Shown: in pieces, positions 7,779 to 16,567 of the stretch
How positions within the stretch are numbered: the stretch's first letter is position 1
Layout: each line of letters opens with the position of its first letter
IMG/VR virus record: IMGVR_UViG_3300031825_000171
Location: 1 to 53,682 of that record
Source: a virus
Length of the DNA: 53,682 nt
Reading direction: 5' to 3' (one strand)
Program-made: the position numbers and the translations under genes
The notes under the pieces: generated by a model
Databases searched by the model: none
The model's input: only the letters and a program-made list of their open reading frames with translations
Told to the model about the DNA's origin: nothing

Positions 7779-9346
7779 GCAAGCTCCACGTTATCCACCT
7801 GCCACGTCTTAGTCGTCAGCGCGCTAAACGTCGCCGAAGCAGCCGTACCCCTTCCAACTTGGGAGAAGTTTTGATGGCTGATCCGGTCAACGAACGAAAA
7901 GCCTTGATTGAAGTAATTAGCACCACCGAAATAGATCGGACCACCGAAGTAAACTCCGGTATCGCTAGACGGCGGACCCTTGAGCGTCACACTGGCCGCA
8001 CTCGTGTTGTATTCGTCAGCCCAGTCAACAGAGACGCTAAAGCTCACTTCATTCATGCGACGATACTGAACATTCCCACGGGTTATATGTCGGACGTTAC
8101 TCTCGTAAAGTCGGGTCTTTCTTATAAGCTGAATGGACGATGCCCCAGCATCTCCACTCGTTCCTGTTCCGTTCATATCGAACACGCGCCCATCGGAAGC
8201 GCCGAAATAAACGGTTGTCTCAGTCGTTCCCGGCCGGCGCATGAACTTAGCTGCGGAAGTATTAAACCCAGCCGAGTCTTCTGTTCTGTAAACCGACCAC
8301 GGAGAAAGCTTCGCCCTTTCTCCCTTCTCGCCTATCAACGCACCAGAAAATAAGATGTCCTTGAACAGCACCAAGACTTTAGAAGTCAGGAAGAAAAATA
8401 CCTTCTGGTTCTGCTGGTCATAAATCGCTATGCAACCCGTTAGATTCTTAACCGTCGTCGGTATCCAACGTGATAAATCGTCAGCAGCCACATCGCCATA
8501 GTTTTGCGTCGAGACGAGGCTATCTATGTTCCCGCCTTTTTTCATGTACACGATGTCGTTGCCGGTCGATACCATGGATTCGGTACCAACCGCCTGAGAG
8601 CCGGGGTAGAAGTTGTCCCACTTGTAAGTACTGGGACTCGTCCCCGAGAGCTTGAACAGCGACCCCTCGACGGTGGAGATAATCAAGTCACCAGCTAAAG
8701 TCTTAGCGACCCCGTTTATGGGTCTAAGGTCTGGCGAAAGCATGTAAAACGCTTCCAGACCTGTGCTGAAAGACCCGCCGCCGTCTGTAGTTGGACCGCC
8801 TCTTTTCGTCGTGTCGTAGGAAGTCGGGTCTTCAAACGCGCTCGCCACCATCAAATGCGGCGTGTCACTTCCAGCGGTTACATTGAACAGCCACACCCTA
8901 CCGTTATGCACAATCCCGTATTTCGCATACAGGGTAGAGCCCAATCCAGTTGTGATTGCGCTAAAGGTCGTGCCGTCCCACTTGGAAACTGCTGTTAGCT
9001 TGGCAAGGTCCGTAATGACCAGATAATCACCAAGCGACCAGTATGTGTCTCTTAACTGAGATGAGGCATCACAACTTCCTTTGCTCGTCCACGTCGTAGA
9101 GCCATCCCAGAGATAGACCGTGTTACCAGACTGAACAAGCGTAGTTTCAGAGTCATTACGCTTAACGAGCTGCATGAGCCCTCGTATATCACCCGCATTC
9201 GTAGCCGTGCCTTTGAGGTCGACCGGCGCTCGAGGTATGAGCTTGTTAGAGTCTTTGGAAAGATCGAAGTTATAAGACCCAGAGGCAGCTTCGTTGATGT
9301 CAGGCTGTTGCTGCTCGTTAATACCCCCACCAAAGAATACTTTCAC
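7775..9346 (-). CDS. tail tube / head-completion protein (523 aa, T7 gp12 or P22 gp10-like position)
   Basis: This beta-rich protein of 523 residues has many short WDG, YLWDGST and FGASDGRVFD repeats that suggest a propeller-like fold, as in podovirus tail-nozzle and stabilisation proteins. It follows the 235-residue adaptor gene with a GTGA overlap (GTG start) and has an equal-length, nearly identical homologue at 51035. Position after the adaptor and before the ejection proteins fits a tail tubular B or nozzle component that closes the connector. The assignment comes from gene order, length and repeat pattern. Confidence 0.65.
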   Translation of the reverse strand: MKVFFGGGINEQQQPDINEAASGSYNFDLSKDSNKLIPRAPVDLKGTATNAGDIRGLMQLVKRNDSETTLVQSGNTVYLWDGSTTWTSKGSCDASSQLRDTYWSLGDYLVITDLAKLTAVSKWDGTTFSAITTGLGSTLYAKYGIVHNGRVWLFNVTAGSDTPHLMVASAFEDPTSYDTTKRGGPTTDGGGSFSTGLEAFYMLSPDLRPINGVAKTLAGDLIISTVEGSLFKLSGTSPSTYKWDNFYPGSQAVGTESMVSTGNDIVYMKKGGNIDSLVSTQNYGDVAADDLSRWIPTTVKNLTGCIAIYDQQNQKVFFFLTSKVLVLFKDILFSGALIGEKGERAKLSPWSVYRTEDSAGFNTSAAKFMRRPGTTETTVYFGASDGRVFDMNGTGTSGDAGASSIQLIRKTRLYESNVRHITRGNVQYRRMNEVSFSVSVDWADEYNTSAASVTLKGPPSSDTGVYFGGPIYFGGANYFNQGFSFVDRISHQNFSQVGRGTAASATFSALTTKTWQVDNVELA

Positions 9347-10050
9347 CTGTACACTGCCCCGTATCTACGGCAAGGGTTTTGCCCCTTGATGAGCTTAAGC
9401 AGCGTGGCATACGCAGTTTGATAAGTACGATCCTTTTCCAGTACCGCAGCGATATCAATCTCGTTTTTCACATCCTCCCAAGCGAACTTGAACCGACGCG
9501 AGCACATTTCCGTGAATGAGTAATTCTCTTCGTCGTTATGAAAAGGCAGGGTATCCGAAGAAGCGGAAACCATGACGGAACCCTCGTAATCGTATGTCCA
9601 CTGATCGCCGTTTTCAGAAGACGAAGGAACTTGAAAAAATCCAACCTTTTTAGTACTGGTCGGCTCCCAATAGAACCAAAGAGGATCGCCATATTGCGTG
9701 GCATAGTCGTAGTACGTAATTTGCAGACCTTCAAGACCGCCGGCATATTCGTAAATCTGCCGATTATCCGCAGCTCTGTAGAAATGCGGATACCCGTAAA
9801 AGCGGGTGAAGTCCGCTGCTAGAGCATACGTTCTCTGCTCAGTGACAAAGGTTACTGAGCCAGTCGTCTTTCTCTCGGAAGGGATAAGACGCTCGGCAAT
9901 CAACTTCACGAGTTCATCCTGAATCGCCACTACAGCGAGATTCAGCGATGCGTTGTGCTGCGTATCCGACAGGGTCAGGACTAAATCGGTATCCCCCCTG
10001 ATAATGGCGTTCTTACGCAGAATTCTGTTGATTGCCTCTAGCAATGTCAT
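9343..10050 (-). CDS. head-tail adaptor / tail tubular A-like protein (235 aa)
   Basis: This 235-residue protein lies two genes below the capsid. It has a helical N-terminus (LLEAINRILRKNAII), a mixed alpha/beta middle with FYRAADNRQIYEY and WFYWEPTS, and a helical C-terminus (FAWEDVKNEIDIAAVLEKD). This fits gatekeeper or adaptor proteins of short-tailed phages (T7 gp11 or P22 gp4 type) that dock under the portal. The homologue at 52603 has the same length and is nearly the same. The start overlaps the upstream stop as ATGA. Confidence 0.6.
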   Translation of the reverse strand: MTLLEAINRILRKNAIIRGDTDLVLTLSDTQHNASLNLAVVAIQDELVKLIAERLIPSERKTTGSVTFVTEQRTYALAADFTRFYGYPHFYRAADNRQIYEYAGGLEGLQITYYDYATQYGDPLWFYWEPTSTKKVGFFQVPSSSENGDQWTYDYEGSVMVSASSDTLPFHNDEENYSFTEMCSRRFKFAWEDVKNEIDIAAVLEKDRTYQTAYATLLKLIKGQNPCRRYGAVYR

Positions 10051-10340
10051 ACCATCTCCACGGTCCCGAACTTAGCCCTTAGCGCATCCAATAGAAGATG
10101 CTGCATACCCTGCCTGTTCTGCTGAGAGCCGAGCATCGTCCCGGTTATGTTTGTCTTGAATGTGAAGCTGTATTCGTTGCCGTCGATCCAGACGGACACG
10201 GCGATTTCGTTGCTTCTTTTTCGTGGGGCTTTGGGTTGCTGCGGTAGCTTGATTTCAGTTGTGGCTACAGCCTCTTGAATATCAGTCCTGCGCCCCGCCT
10301 TTGCTTCGTACCGCAGCCTTGCCTTATCGAACTCGGACAT
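10047..10340 (-). CDS. small conserved structural-operon protein (97 aa)
   Basis: This small protein has a Lys/Arg-rich N-terminus, KLPQQPKAPRKRSNE in the middle and a beta-hairpin segment (VSVWIDGNEYSFTFKTNI). It lies between the capsid gene and the adaptor gene and is almost identical to the copy at 53307. Its ATG follows directly on the 3' arm of the hairpin at 10342-10363, so translation may depend on the folding of that hairpin. A head-completion or decoration role is possible from its place; no family was recognised. Confidence 0.6.
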   Translation of the reverse strand: MSEFDKARLRYEAKAGRRTDIQEAVATTEIKLPQQPKAPRKRSNEIAVSVWIDGNEYSFTFKTNITGTMLGSQQNRQGMQHLLLDALRAKFGTVEMV

Positions 10341-10341
10341 A

Positions 10342-10363
10342 AAGCCCCATGAAAAAGGGGCTT
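10342..10363 (-). terminator. hairpin directly after the capsid gene
   Basis: On the minus strand AAGCCCC and GGGGCTT form a 7-bp stem with an 8-base loop and a short TTT tail. It sits between the capsid stop and the next start codon. It is exactly conserved at 53602-53623. Position and form resemble the partial terminator that follows the capsid gene in T7-like phages, which keeps capsid mRNA high relative to downstream genes. The T tail is short, so it could also act as an RNA stabiliser or processing site. Confidence 0.5.
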
Positions 10364-10392
10364 ACCGAAGCCAGCCCCAGTTGAACTACGGA

Positions 10393-11475
10393 TTACAGCT
10401 TGCTTGCGCCGCTGCGGATTTTGCTGAGCCAGTTTCCGTTGAGAATCTCGCCGATCCACCACGATTTCCACGCGAGCGAACCAAACTCATTAAACGGATC
10501 AGCCGCACCCGACGAACCCGGCTTGTGGTAGATGATTTCCACCGCAGGCGGGTTTTTCGGGTTGTACATCTCGGCAGAGGTTGTCGCATGCGTGTTACCC
10601 AGACCCACCGAGCCGACCGCTTCCTTGCCGTAGATATACGTGCTGTAAACGTCGTTGAGGATACTGGACGCACCACGCAGACCCGTCGCCGTGGTCGTAC
10701 CGGCAGACGTAGAGACCGGGATTATCTCAGTCGAACACCAGCGAACCCCACCAACTGCACCGAATTCAAACGGCATGGTATCGGTGTAACCGCCGTACTG
10801 TTCGACAGGGATAAAGCCCGTCAGACCGCGAATGTCCTCTTCCACGTCAACATGCGCGATACCGTAGTAGCTCGCCCGCACCGGAGACGTCCCGATGTTG
10901 GTAGAGCCGTAGGTATCAGACGTGAACTTCATGGCACTGTTGCGATTAAGCTGGTTAACGGCGTACTTGATGTCTGTCAGCGTTATGGCTGAAGTCACGT
11001 TCGTATCCGCCGTTCCGCCACCAACGGCACCATTGGCGTAACGCACCAGGGAGGCGCCGGAGTAGATGGTCTCCATCAGCACGTTCAGCGACTCGCCCGC
11101 ATTCGCCCCCAACGTGTCCAGGAACTTGGCGGCACGCATGTTCATCTGCAGGAGGTCGATTTCTTCCGACAGGGCGATTGCATTGCCCTTCTTCAGAATC
11201 GTCGCCGTAACCGTGCTAATAGTCGGAAGGACCGTGCTACGGGTGGGGAGGGTCGTTGCGCCCGTCAACTCGCTAAGAGTCGCAGTTGCAACCGCCAGAT
11301 TGTCGATGCGCTCCCACTTAACAGAGGCTGTCGAGCCGTTCTTTTCCAACGTCCCCGCGAGAGTCCCGTTGTAGAATGGGAGTTTCTTGCGAGCCGCCGA
11401 AAGCAGGCCCTTCATCAACTGGAAATTAACGCCAAGAGCGACGTTAGATGCAGTGCTAGAAACGAGGTAAGGCAT
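10393..11475 (-). CDS. major capsid protein, N4-gp56 family
   Basis: This 360-residue protein contains features of N4 gp56-type capsid proteins (HK97 fold). These are an N-terminal segment with repeated SxxxVLPTISTVT elements, SEEIDLL in the middle, and the diagnostic IRGLTGFIPVEQYGG segment followed by GAVGGVRW. It lies between a scaffold-like gene upstream and small head genes downstream. It is flanked by a terminator before the scaffold gene and a hairpin after its own stop, which is usual for the most strongly expressed virion gene. The second prophage's copy is cut off by the right edge. Confidence 0.9.
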   Translation of the reverse strand: MPYLVSSTASNVALGVNFQLMKGLLSAARKKLPFYNGTLAGTLEKNGSTASVKWERIDNLAVATATLSELTGATTLPTRSTVLPTISTVTATILKKGNAIALSEEIDLLQMNMRAAKFLDTLGANAGESLNVLMETIYSGASLVRYANGAVGGGTADTNVTSAITLTDIKYAVNQLNRNSAMKFTSDTYGSTNIGTSPVRASYYGIAHVDVEEDIRGLTGFIPVEQYGGYTDTMPFEFGAVGGVRWCSTEIIPVSTSAGTTTATGLRGASSILNDVYSTYIYGKEAVGSVGLGNTHATTSAEMYNPKNPPAVEIIYHKPGSSGAADPFNEFGSLAWKSWWIGEILNGNWLSKIRSGASKL

Positions 11476-11509
11476 TATTATTTTTCCTTATGAGCCTACC
11501 GCAAAACTT

Positions 11510-12208
11510 TTAGAGCGTGCCGCGTCCTATGTAGGATTGCCATTCCTTGTCGAAAGCCGCGCCGGTTTTACCCGCAAAGCGGTCTTCTTCTGGATTGGTC
11601 TGTTTTGTGGTGGCCGATGATTGTTGTGCTTGTTTTAAGGCCTTCTGATTCTCTGCAAGCTGCGGGTCGACACGGACAGAAAACTTCTTCTGTAGCTGCT
11701 CGCCCATCGCCTTCGTCGCCGCATTCCACGCCTTCTGGTTTTGATGACGTTTTTGGTAAATCGCGGCAAACTTCGGGTCGTAACGAACCTGCTTCGCCAG
11801 TGCAAACTCGATCAAGTCCGCATCGGCTTCTGGTAGACCAACAACCTTATTGATATAAGAGACCAGCGTTTTGACTTCTTCAGCTTCGCGCCGGTTGATT
11901 TCCGCGACCGCTAATTGCCGCTGGAAAGCCTCCATACTCGCGAGCTTCTTCTGAATTTCGCCGGATTGCGCCGCTTGCCACGTCTTGAACCCCGCAGGGT
12001 CTAGAACGGGATCGGGAATAGCAGGCATCGCTTGCGCCGCTTGTTGCGGCTGTTGGTACTGCTGTTGCGGTGCTTGCTGCGGCTGGAACGACTGCGCCTC
12101 CGCTTCTACGTTGAACTCGCTGTAAACCTGCTCCAGCGTGTTTTCTGTCTGCGGGGCTTCGGTGCTAGCGGGTTGCTCAGTGCTAACCTGCTGCTCTTGC
12201 TCTGCCAT
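11510..12208 (-). CDS. scaffolding-type protein (232 aa)
   Basis: This highly charged, Gln-rich protein lies directly upstream of the capsid gene. The N-terminal 70 residues are low complexity (runs of QPQQAPQQQYQQPQQ), and the remainder is predicted helical with coiled-coil character (EIQKKLASMEAFQRQLAVAE). This composition, size and place are standard for an internal scaffold that guides capsid assembly and then leaves. It is preceded by a strong intrinsic terminator at 12221-12242, suggesting it may have its own promoter or need antitermination. Confidence 0.75.
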   Translation of the reverse strand: MAEQEQQVSTEQPASTEAPQTENTLEQVYSEFNVEAEAQSFQPQQAPQQQYQQPQQAAQAMPAIPDPVLDPAGFKTWQAAQSGEIQKKLASMEAFQRQLAVAEINRREAEEVKTLVSYINKVVGLPEADADLIEFALAKQVRYDPKFAAIYQKRHQNQKAWNAATKAMGEQLQKKFSVRVDPQLAENQKALKQAQQSSATTKQTNPEEDRFAGKTGAAFDKEWQSYIGRGTL

Positions 12209-12220
12209 GTGAACTCCAAT

Positions 12221-12242
12221 AAAAAAGGCCCCGAAGGGCCTT
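12221..12242 (-). terminator. intrinsic terminator upstream of scaffold-capsid
   Basis: On the minus strand AAGGCCC-TTCG-GGGCCTT is followed by TTTT, a classic UUCG-capped terminator. It lies between the 67-residue gene and the scaffold gene, inside the late block, and separates the portal part from the capsid part. Confidence 0.8.
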
Positions 12243-12261
12243 GTGGTTGGGTAAAGCTGTG

Positions 12262-12465
12262 TTACTTGCCGGTTAGCAACTTAAAGAGAAGGTCGAAACC
12301 ATCCTGCCGGCCGGATTGATATTTAAGTTCCTCGATAACAGCGTTGTTCGCCTCTATTGAACCAGCGGGGCGGTAGGCTGGAACCACCGGACGGCTTTTG
12401 TGCATTGCGTCCATGATTTCCTGAAACTCCCTCGTTTCCCGCAACTGCTTTAACAGTTCCTTCAA
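12262..12465 (-). CDS. small protein between portal and scaffold (67 aa)
   Basis: This 67-residue mostly helical protein starts with TTG, whose TTGA overlaps the portal stop codon. AAGGAG precedes the start at good spacing, so translation is coupled to the portal gene. It contains HKSRPVVPAYRPAGS. Small proteins in this slot are common in podovirus late operons but their role is not established. No family was recognised. Confidence 0.6.
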   Translation of the reverse strand: MKELLKQLRETREFQEIMDAMHKSRPVVPAYRPAGSIEANNAVIEELKYQSGRQDGFDLLFKLLTGK

Positions 12466-14492
12466 GCGGTCTCCTTGCTAGTGGCGGCTTCCTGCATCGC
12501 CTGTTCCGGTATCTGTTGAGCTTCAATGAGTGTCTTAACGGTCTGCGCTTCGATAAGGTCAATCTCAGCAGCGGCTTTCTTTGCAGCTAAAACTTGCTCG
12601 CGACTCTGACCGGCCATGTCCGATTGCATCTCAACAGAACTCTTACGGGCGTCTACTTGCAATTCAGCAACCGCAAGTTTCTCCGTGGATTGCAACTCGG
12701 CTGCAGCGATCCTCTCTCTCGACTGAATCTCTGCGGCCTTCACCTGAGCGCCCGACTTAAGCTGCTGGTTCTCAGTCTGCAATTGCTGCATCGCCTGCTG
12801 CATCTGCTGCAATTGCTGTTGAACCTCAGGCGGTATCTGCGGGCCTTCGTCCACTTGAACGAACTGCTCCGGATTTTTAAGCCCCGCGTCCCGATAAGTC
12901 TGGAGCATGATGTCAGTGGCTTTAAGCTTCGGCGCAAACAGCGGGCTTCCCGAGAAAAACGCAGTAGCAGCCCCGACTCGCTGAGTCCTCTGTTCTTCAC
13001 CCAGGAGACCGCGAGAGCCGACGACATCGAAGTGCGCGTTAGCCTGAATGTCCTTATTCGTCGCCCGTATGAAGTCAGGCGTAGACATTTCGGAGTTATA
13101 GAACGTGTACTCCGTCATGTTCTTTCGGTTAAGCTCGTGCTGCATATAAAGCCACGGCCTTAACCCGCCTTCTTCCAGCATTCCAACAAACCCAACCGTG
13201 CGAACCTCCGCGCCTTGCTGAGTCTTGTTAACTTCTGTGGCCGTCTGCCGATCGGAATTCACAACCCCGGTACGCAGGGAAGAAACGCCGGTTCCCTCCT
13301 GCATCTGGCGCAAGCCCATTTGCAACGCCTCAAGCGCCCATTTCGGATCACCTATATCAAGAACGGTCATACCCTTGCCCATACTTTTGGTCGGCGTCTT
13401 TGCTCCGGGGGCAATCGTCGGTCCATCGTTAGCAACATAATCAGGATCATTACCGTCATACTCAACAGGCGGCTGGACTTTGAGGGCAGAAGCGTCAATA
13501 AAGTTATTGGCAGAGATAGTCGTTATCTTCTGCATCGGAGACTGCTTAATGATAGGCGACGTATAGTATGGGTCGCGGATATCCTGCCTCTCATAGCCTC
13601 CGTATATTATGGAAGGGTAAGGAAGCTCATTCGGAGCCATGTAGACAATGACGCCGTTCGCAAGGATCGCAAACGAGTTGGGGAAATACATATCCCCGTC
13701 GTCTCGATCGATGTTCAGATCGCCGTACCACTTCGTCAGCTTTACGTCTTTGGTCTGAACCTCCCCGTTCTTGTGTTCCTCGTCGGGGATCTTGGAAAGG
13801 CGGTTGGGCATCCAACCGTTACCCTTTGCAATCCTCTTCAGTTTCCACAGCGGCATGTACTCATTGATAAGCATCGACCCCGTATAGAACAGGTTCGTTC
13901 CGATCACCGATGGAGATTGATCGGGGTAGGCATTCCACATCGAGACGGGTTGCCATACTGGAGCAGAGACTTGCTTAAGCTTCTGCCCGTCATACACCAT
14001 CATCTCTTTGGCGAACTTAGCTTCCGCCACAAACCCGCCGTGGTGCAGGGCTTCTTTAACCGAAAGACGAAAGCGCCCCTTAAAGCCGAAGTCCTTGTGT
14101 TGCTGCACCATGAGAGAACGCAACAGACCATCGGCAATACGCTGCTTCTGCTCGGGTACGCGGGTCTGCCCCATTTCCTTGTTTAGTTCTACGTGCGGCT
14201 CGAACCAGTTCTCATCCGGGAACGTAATACGCATTACGTCATCGGTTATGATTTCCGAAGCCTTGGAGAGCTCACCAAGCTCAAAAGCAGACTGCCACGC
14301 AGCCTCTACAGGCATACCCGGCGTGACCTTCTGCAACGGGTTCATGGCGATTTGGCGGTCAACCTCCCTCCACTTTTCTTCGTGGTTTTTGCGGAATTGC
14401 GACTTCGACCGCGTGGAAAGCTCGTCGTTGATATACGTTTCGAGCTTCTTCCAGTCCGCAGAAACGATCCGCCTATTTTTAGGTTCAGCCAA
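12462..14492 (-). CDS. portal protein
   Basis: This 676-residue protein lies directly after the large terminase gene. It has the helical N-terminus, an alpha/beta body with WFEPHVEL, and a C-terminal region rich in Gln and Glu that forms a long coiled coil (QQQLQQMQQAMQQLQTENQQ). Size and order fit the dodecameric portal of short-tailed phages, with the coiled coil as a barrel that reaches into the capsid. The start appears to be TTG, two bases after the terminase stop codon. Confidence 0.85.
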   Translation of the reverse strand: MAEPKNRRIVSADWKKLETYINDELSTRSKSQFRKNHEEKWREVDRQIAMNPLQKVTPGMPVEAAWQSAFELGELSKASEIITDDVMRITFPDENWFEPHVELNKEMGQTRVPEQKQRIADGLLRSLMVQQHKDFGFKGRFRLSVKEALHHGGFVAEAKFAKEMMVYDGQKLKQVSAPVWQPVSMWNAYPDQSPSVIGTNLFYTGSMLINEYMPLWKLKRIAKGNGWMPNRLSKIPDEEHKNGEVQTKDVKLTKWYGDLNIDRDDGDMYFPNSFAILANGVIVYMAPNELPYPSIIYGGYERQDIRDPYYTSPIIKQSPMQKITTISANNFIDASALKVQPPVEYDGNDPDYVANDGPTIAPGAKTPTKSMGKGMTVLDIGDPKWALEALQMGLRQMQEGTGVSSLRTGVVNSDRQTATEVNKTQQGAEVRTVGFVGMLEEGGLRPWLYMQHELNRKNMTEYTFYNSEMSTPDFIRATNKDIQANAHFDVVGSRGLLGEEQRTQRVGAATAFFSGSPLFAPKLKATDIMLQTYRDAGLKNPEQFVQVDEGPQIPPEVQQQLQQMQQAMQQLQTENQQLKSGAQVKAAEIQSRERIAAAELQSTEKLAVAELQVDARKSSVEMQSDMAGQSREQVLAAKKAAAEIDLIEAQTVKTLIEAQQIPEQAMQEAATSKETA

Positions 14493-14494
14493 AT

Positions 14495-15955
14495 TTAGCC
14501 CCAGTTCGTAGCGCCTCTAGCAACGTGGCGTTTTGGTCTTTTTATTGTTTCGGTGCGCGCGTGACGCAGCATCATATGGGCGTAGCGGGATGCGCTTATC
14601 AAGTCGTCCCTGAGCTTCACGAGCCTCATTTGCTCGTCACGGTGATACGTCCTCTGCTCCTGCAGCCATTGCCGACAGGTGCTAAAAACCTTCCATCGCC
14701 CCGTCTCCATACGCTCAAACATGGCAAGAATGGAGGCCTCTACAGAATTCCCGCCCTCCCCCTCTTTTTGCCCCTGCTTGGGGTCCGGAGGGTTGGTCGC
14801 CTTGGCGGGAAGCATGTTCAGGCCCTCTTTCGAGTACGCCTTTACTAATTCGTCGCCGGTGCCCTTCTCTGTGTTCAATCCGTCGTGCGGCCAGGCGGTC
14901 GGAATCCACGCCCCCCAAGGCTGTATAGCGGCAGCGTGTATAGCCGGTATCGCCCTTGATTCCCGATACTCCGCGACAAGATAAACAACGTCTGCGTCAC
15001 GGTCCCACGCGAGGCTCGCCGCGGCTGCGGGATGGTCCCAACCAAAGTCGATACCGTTGATGCGCGGCCAGTGCCTTGGAATTTCGAAAGGATCGATAAC
15101 GAGCGATTCTTCGGTAAACGGGAACACCAGACCCCTTCCGTAAGAGGGAACGCCCCTGCGCCGCATTTCTCGTTCGTGAGCAGGGAAACCAGACTCCAAT
15201 TGCTTAGCTTCTTCGGTTAACTGACCGTCCTTAACCAAGTGCCCCGCGTCATCCCAGGAAGCTTGTATAAGCGCCTGCCCGGGGCCGATGTGGTTCATGA
15301 AGTTGTTCACCACTTCGGTTAATCCAGACTCCGGCGTGAACGTGATGTAGAGAATCCCGTTCATGGAAATCGTCGCCCGCAAGTACTGCGACCAAATATC
15401 CTGCGGCGGCTCTTCGTCTAGCCATCCAAGGTGAATACGATGGCCCATGTGTTTCTTCGCCCCCTGCTCATAAGCGCGAAACATGAGCTTCGACCACCCA
15501 CCGGAGACATGCTTAACCAGCACCGTGTCGTAAGCATTCGGCACCCCGGGCTTTGAAGTCCGCTTGCCGATGCAATCAACAGGGATCGTTCCAGATCCCA
15601 AAGCTTGGGGTTCGTTAGGGTCGCCAAATAGCGTTTTCTGGCAGATGTCCCTAACCGCTTCGTTCGTCATGCCCCCGATCATTGCGACTATCGGATGCTT
15701 AAATCTGTGACCGTCCCACCAATCCGGATATCTTCCAGTTGCGTGTATCGCCGTCTCGAAACCGCCGCACCAGGTCTTGCCAGTACCATTCCCCGCCATC
15801 AAAACCCGTTGCGCAGCGGGCTTGTCTGTCTGGTGACCCTTAGCGTTGTGAAACTGCTTCTGATACTGATAGGGCGCGTAATATTCGAGACGGTGATACT
15901 TTCGTCGCCTCTCCATCAATAGGACTAGGCGGGCTAATTCCTCTTGGGGATTCAA
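14495..15955 (-). CDS. terL: terminase large subunit
   Basis: This 486-residue protein is the packaging motor ATPase and nuclease. The ATPase half carries Walker A GNGTGKT (about residues 55-61) and Walker B LGWLDEEP (about 176-183). The nuclease half begins around residue 290 with INGIDFGWDHPAAA, supplying a metal-binding Asp of the RNase H-like fold. The first start is a TTG at 15955 with GGAAAAGA upstream; an ATG at 15916 is an alternative. It is separated from the proposed small subunit at 21213 by about 5 kb of inserted sugar- and methyl-transferase genes, an unusual arrangement. Confidence 0.92.
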   Translation of the reverse strand: MNPQEELARLVLLMERRRKYHRLEYYAPYQYQKQFHNAKGHQTDKPAAQRVLMAGNGTGKTWCGGFETAIHATGRYPDWWDGHRFKHPIVAMIGGMTNEAVRDICQKTLFGDPNEPQALGSGTIPVDCIGKRTSKPGVPNAYDTVLVKHVSGGWSKLMFRAYEQGAKKHMGHRIHLGWLDEEPPQDIWSQYLRATISMNGILYITFTPESGLTEVVNNFMNHIGPGQALIQASWDDAGHLVKDGQLTEEAKQLESGFPAHEREMRRRGVPSYGRGLVFPFTEESLVIDPFEIPRHWPRINGIDFGWDHPAAAASLAWDRDADVVYLVAEYRESRAIPAIHAAAIQPWGAWIPTAWPHDGLNTEKGTGDELVKAYSKEGLNMLPAKATNPPDPKQGQKEGEGGNSVEASILAMFERMETGRWKVFSTCRQWLQEQRTYHRDEQMRLVKLRDDLISASRYAHMMLRHARTETIKRPKRHVARGATNWG

Positions 15956-16031
15956 TCTTTTCCAATTCCAGGATTACAGGGCGCAACATCGGGTCCAAGT
16001 CGGGAAACTGCACGATTAGGCTGTAGAGCAT
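15840..16031 (-). CDS. small ORF overlapping the start of terL
   Basis: This 63-codon ORF starts three bases after the methyltransferase stop and overlaps the 5' end of terL by 116 bases in another frame. The first 30 residues look protein-like (LIVQFPDLDPMLRPVILELEK), while the part over terL is Ser/Arg-rich and may be only run-on. It could be a tiny gene or a translational bridge between the methyltransferase and terL. No clear ribosome binding site was found. Confidence 0.35.
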   Translation of the reverse strand: MLYSLIVQFPDLDPMLRPVILELEKIESPRGISPPSPIDGEATKVSPSRILRALSVSEAVSQR

Positions 16032-16033
16032 GC

Positions 16034-16567
16034 CTATCGCAGCTTGCAGCGGTGTCCCTTGGGCTTGTTGTGCATAACGAGCGGGCAAATCATTTCTCCC
16101 TCTACCTTGTCCCGAATGTCGCAAATAATCGTTTTCGCTTTGACTCGGTAAGTCTCTAGCGGGTAATGCCAGCCCCAGGACAATAGAGAGATAACCAAAT
16201 CCGCCTCTATGTCCTGAGTGCCGATGTCATACCAGCGGTCTACCGTCACACCGTTGGAAGCAAGGAACGCGGTAGCAACCTCTCGATTGCTAAACGGCTT
16301 CATGTCCTTCTCGAAACCTCCGCGCCAATCCTCTTTTGGGCCGTCACCATCAAGCAGGTATAACTTCGCGTCGGGATATTTCCGCTTGAGCAGAATGTCT
16401 ATCCCCGCCATGCCGCATCCGATGTCCAGGATGCTTTCGCACGATTCGGGCAAGTGCGGCTCTATGCCGGCAAAGTCATCCCGCAGGCTTTTTATGTACT
16501 CGTCACCGTCTTTGGTGTGCGTGCGGTGTAACGCGACCCACTCAAGAACCTCGGGCGATAGCTTCAA
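16034..16567 (-). CDS. class I SAM-dependent methyltransferase (177 aa)
   Basis: This short Rossmann-type methyltransferase has motif I SILDIGCGMAGID at about residues 44-56, an acidic strand end LLDGDG, and a later DLVISLLSWGWHYP segment. It starts at a TTG inside the end of the preceding glycosyltransferase-like gene (26-base overlap). This places it in one transcription unit with the transferases upstream and terL downstream. By context it probably methylates a sugar or a glycan made by the neighbouring transferases. The substrate is not determined by the sequence. Confidence 0.7.
   Translation of the reverse strand: MKLSPEVLEWVALHRTHTKDGDEYIKSLRDDFAGIEPHLPESCESILDIGCGMAGIDILLKRKYPDAKLYLLDGDGPKEDWRGGFEKDMKPFSNREVATAFLASNGVTVDRWYDIGTQDIEADLVISLLSWGWHYPLETYRVKAKTIICDIRDKVEGEMICPLVMHNKPKGHRCKLR

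Noticed and set aside
13215-14186. Plus-strand ORF of 323 codons opposite the portal gene
   Set aside because: It is antisense to a well-supported gene with unusual residue use; open only because of codon bias.
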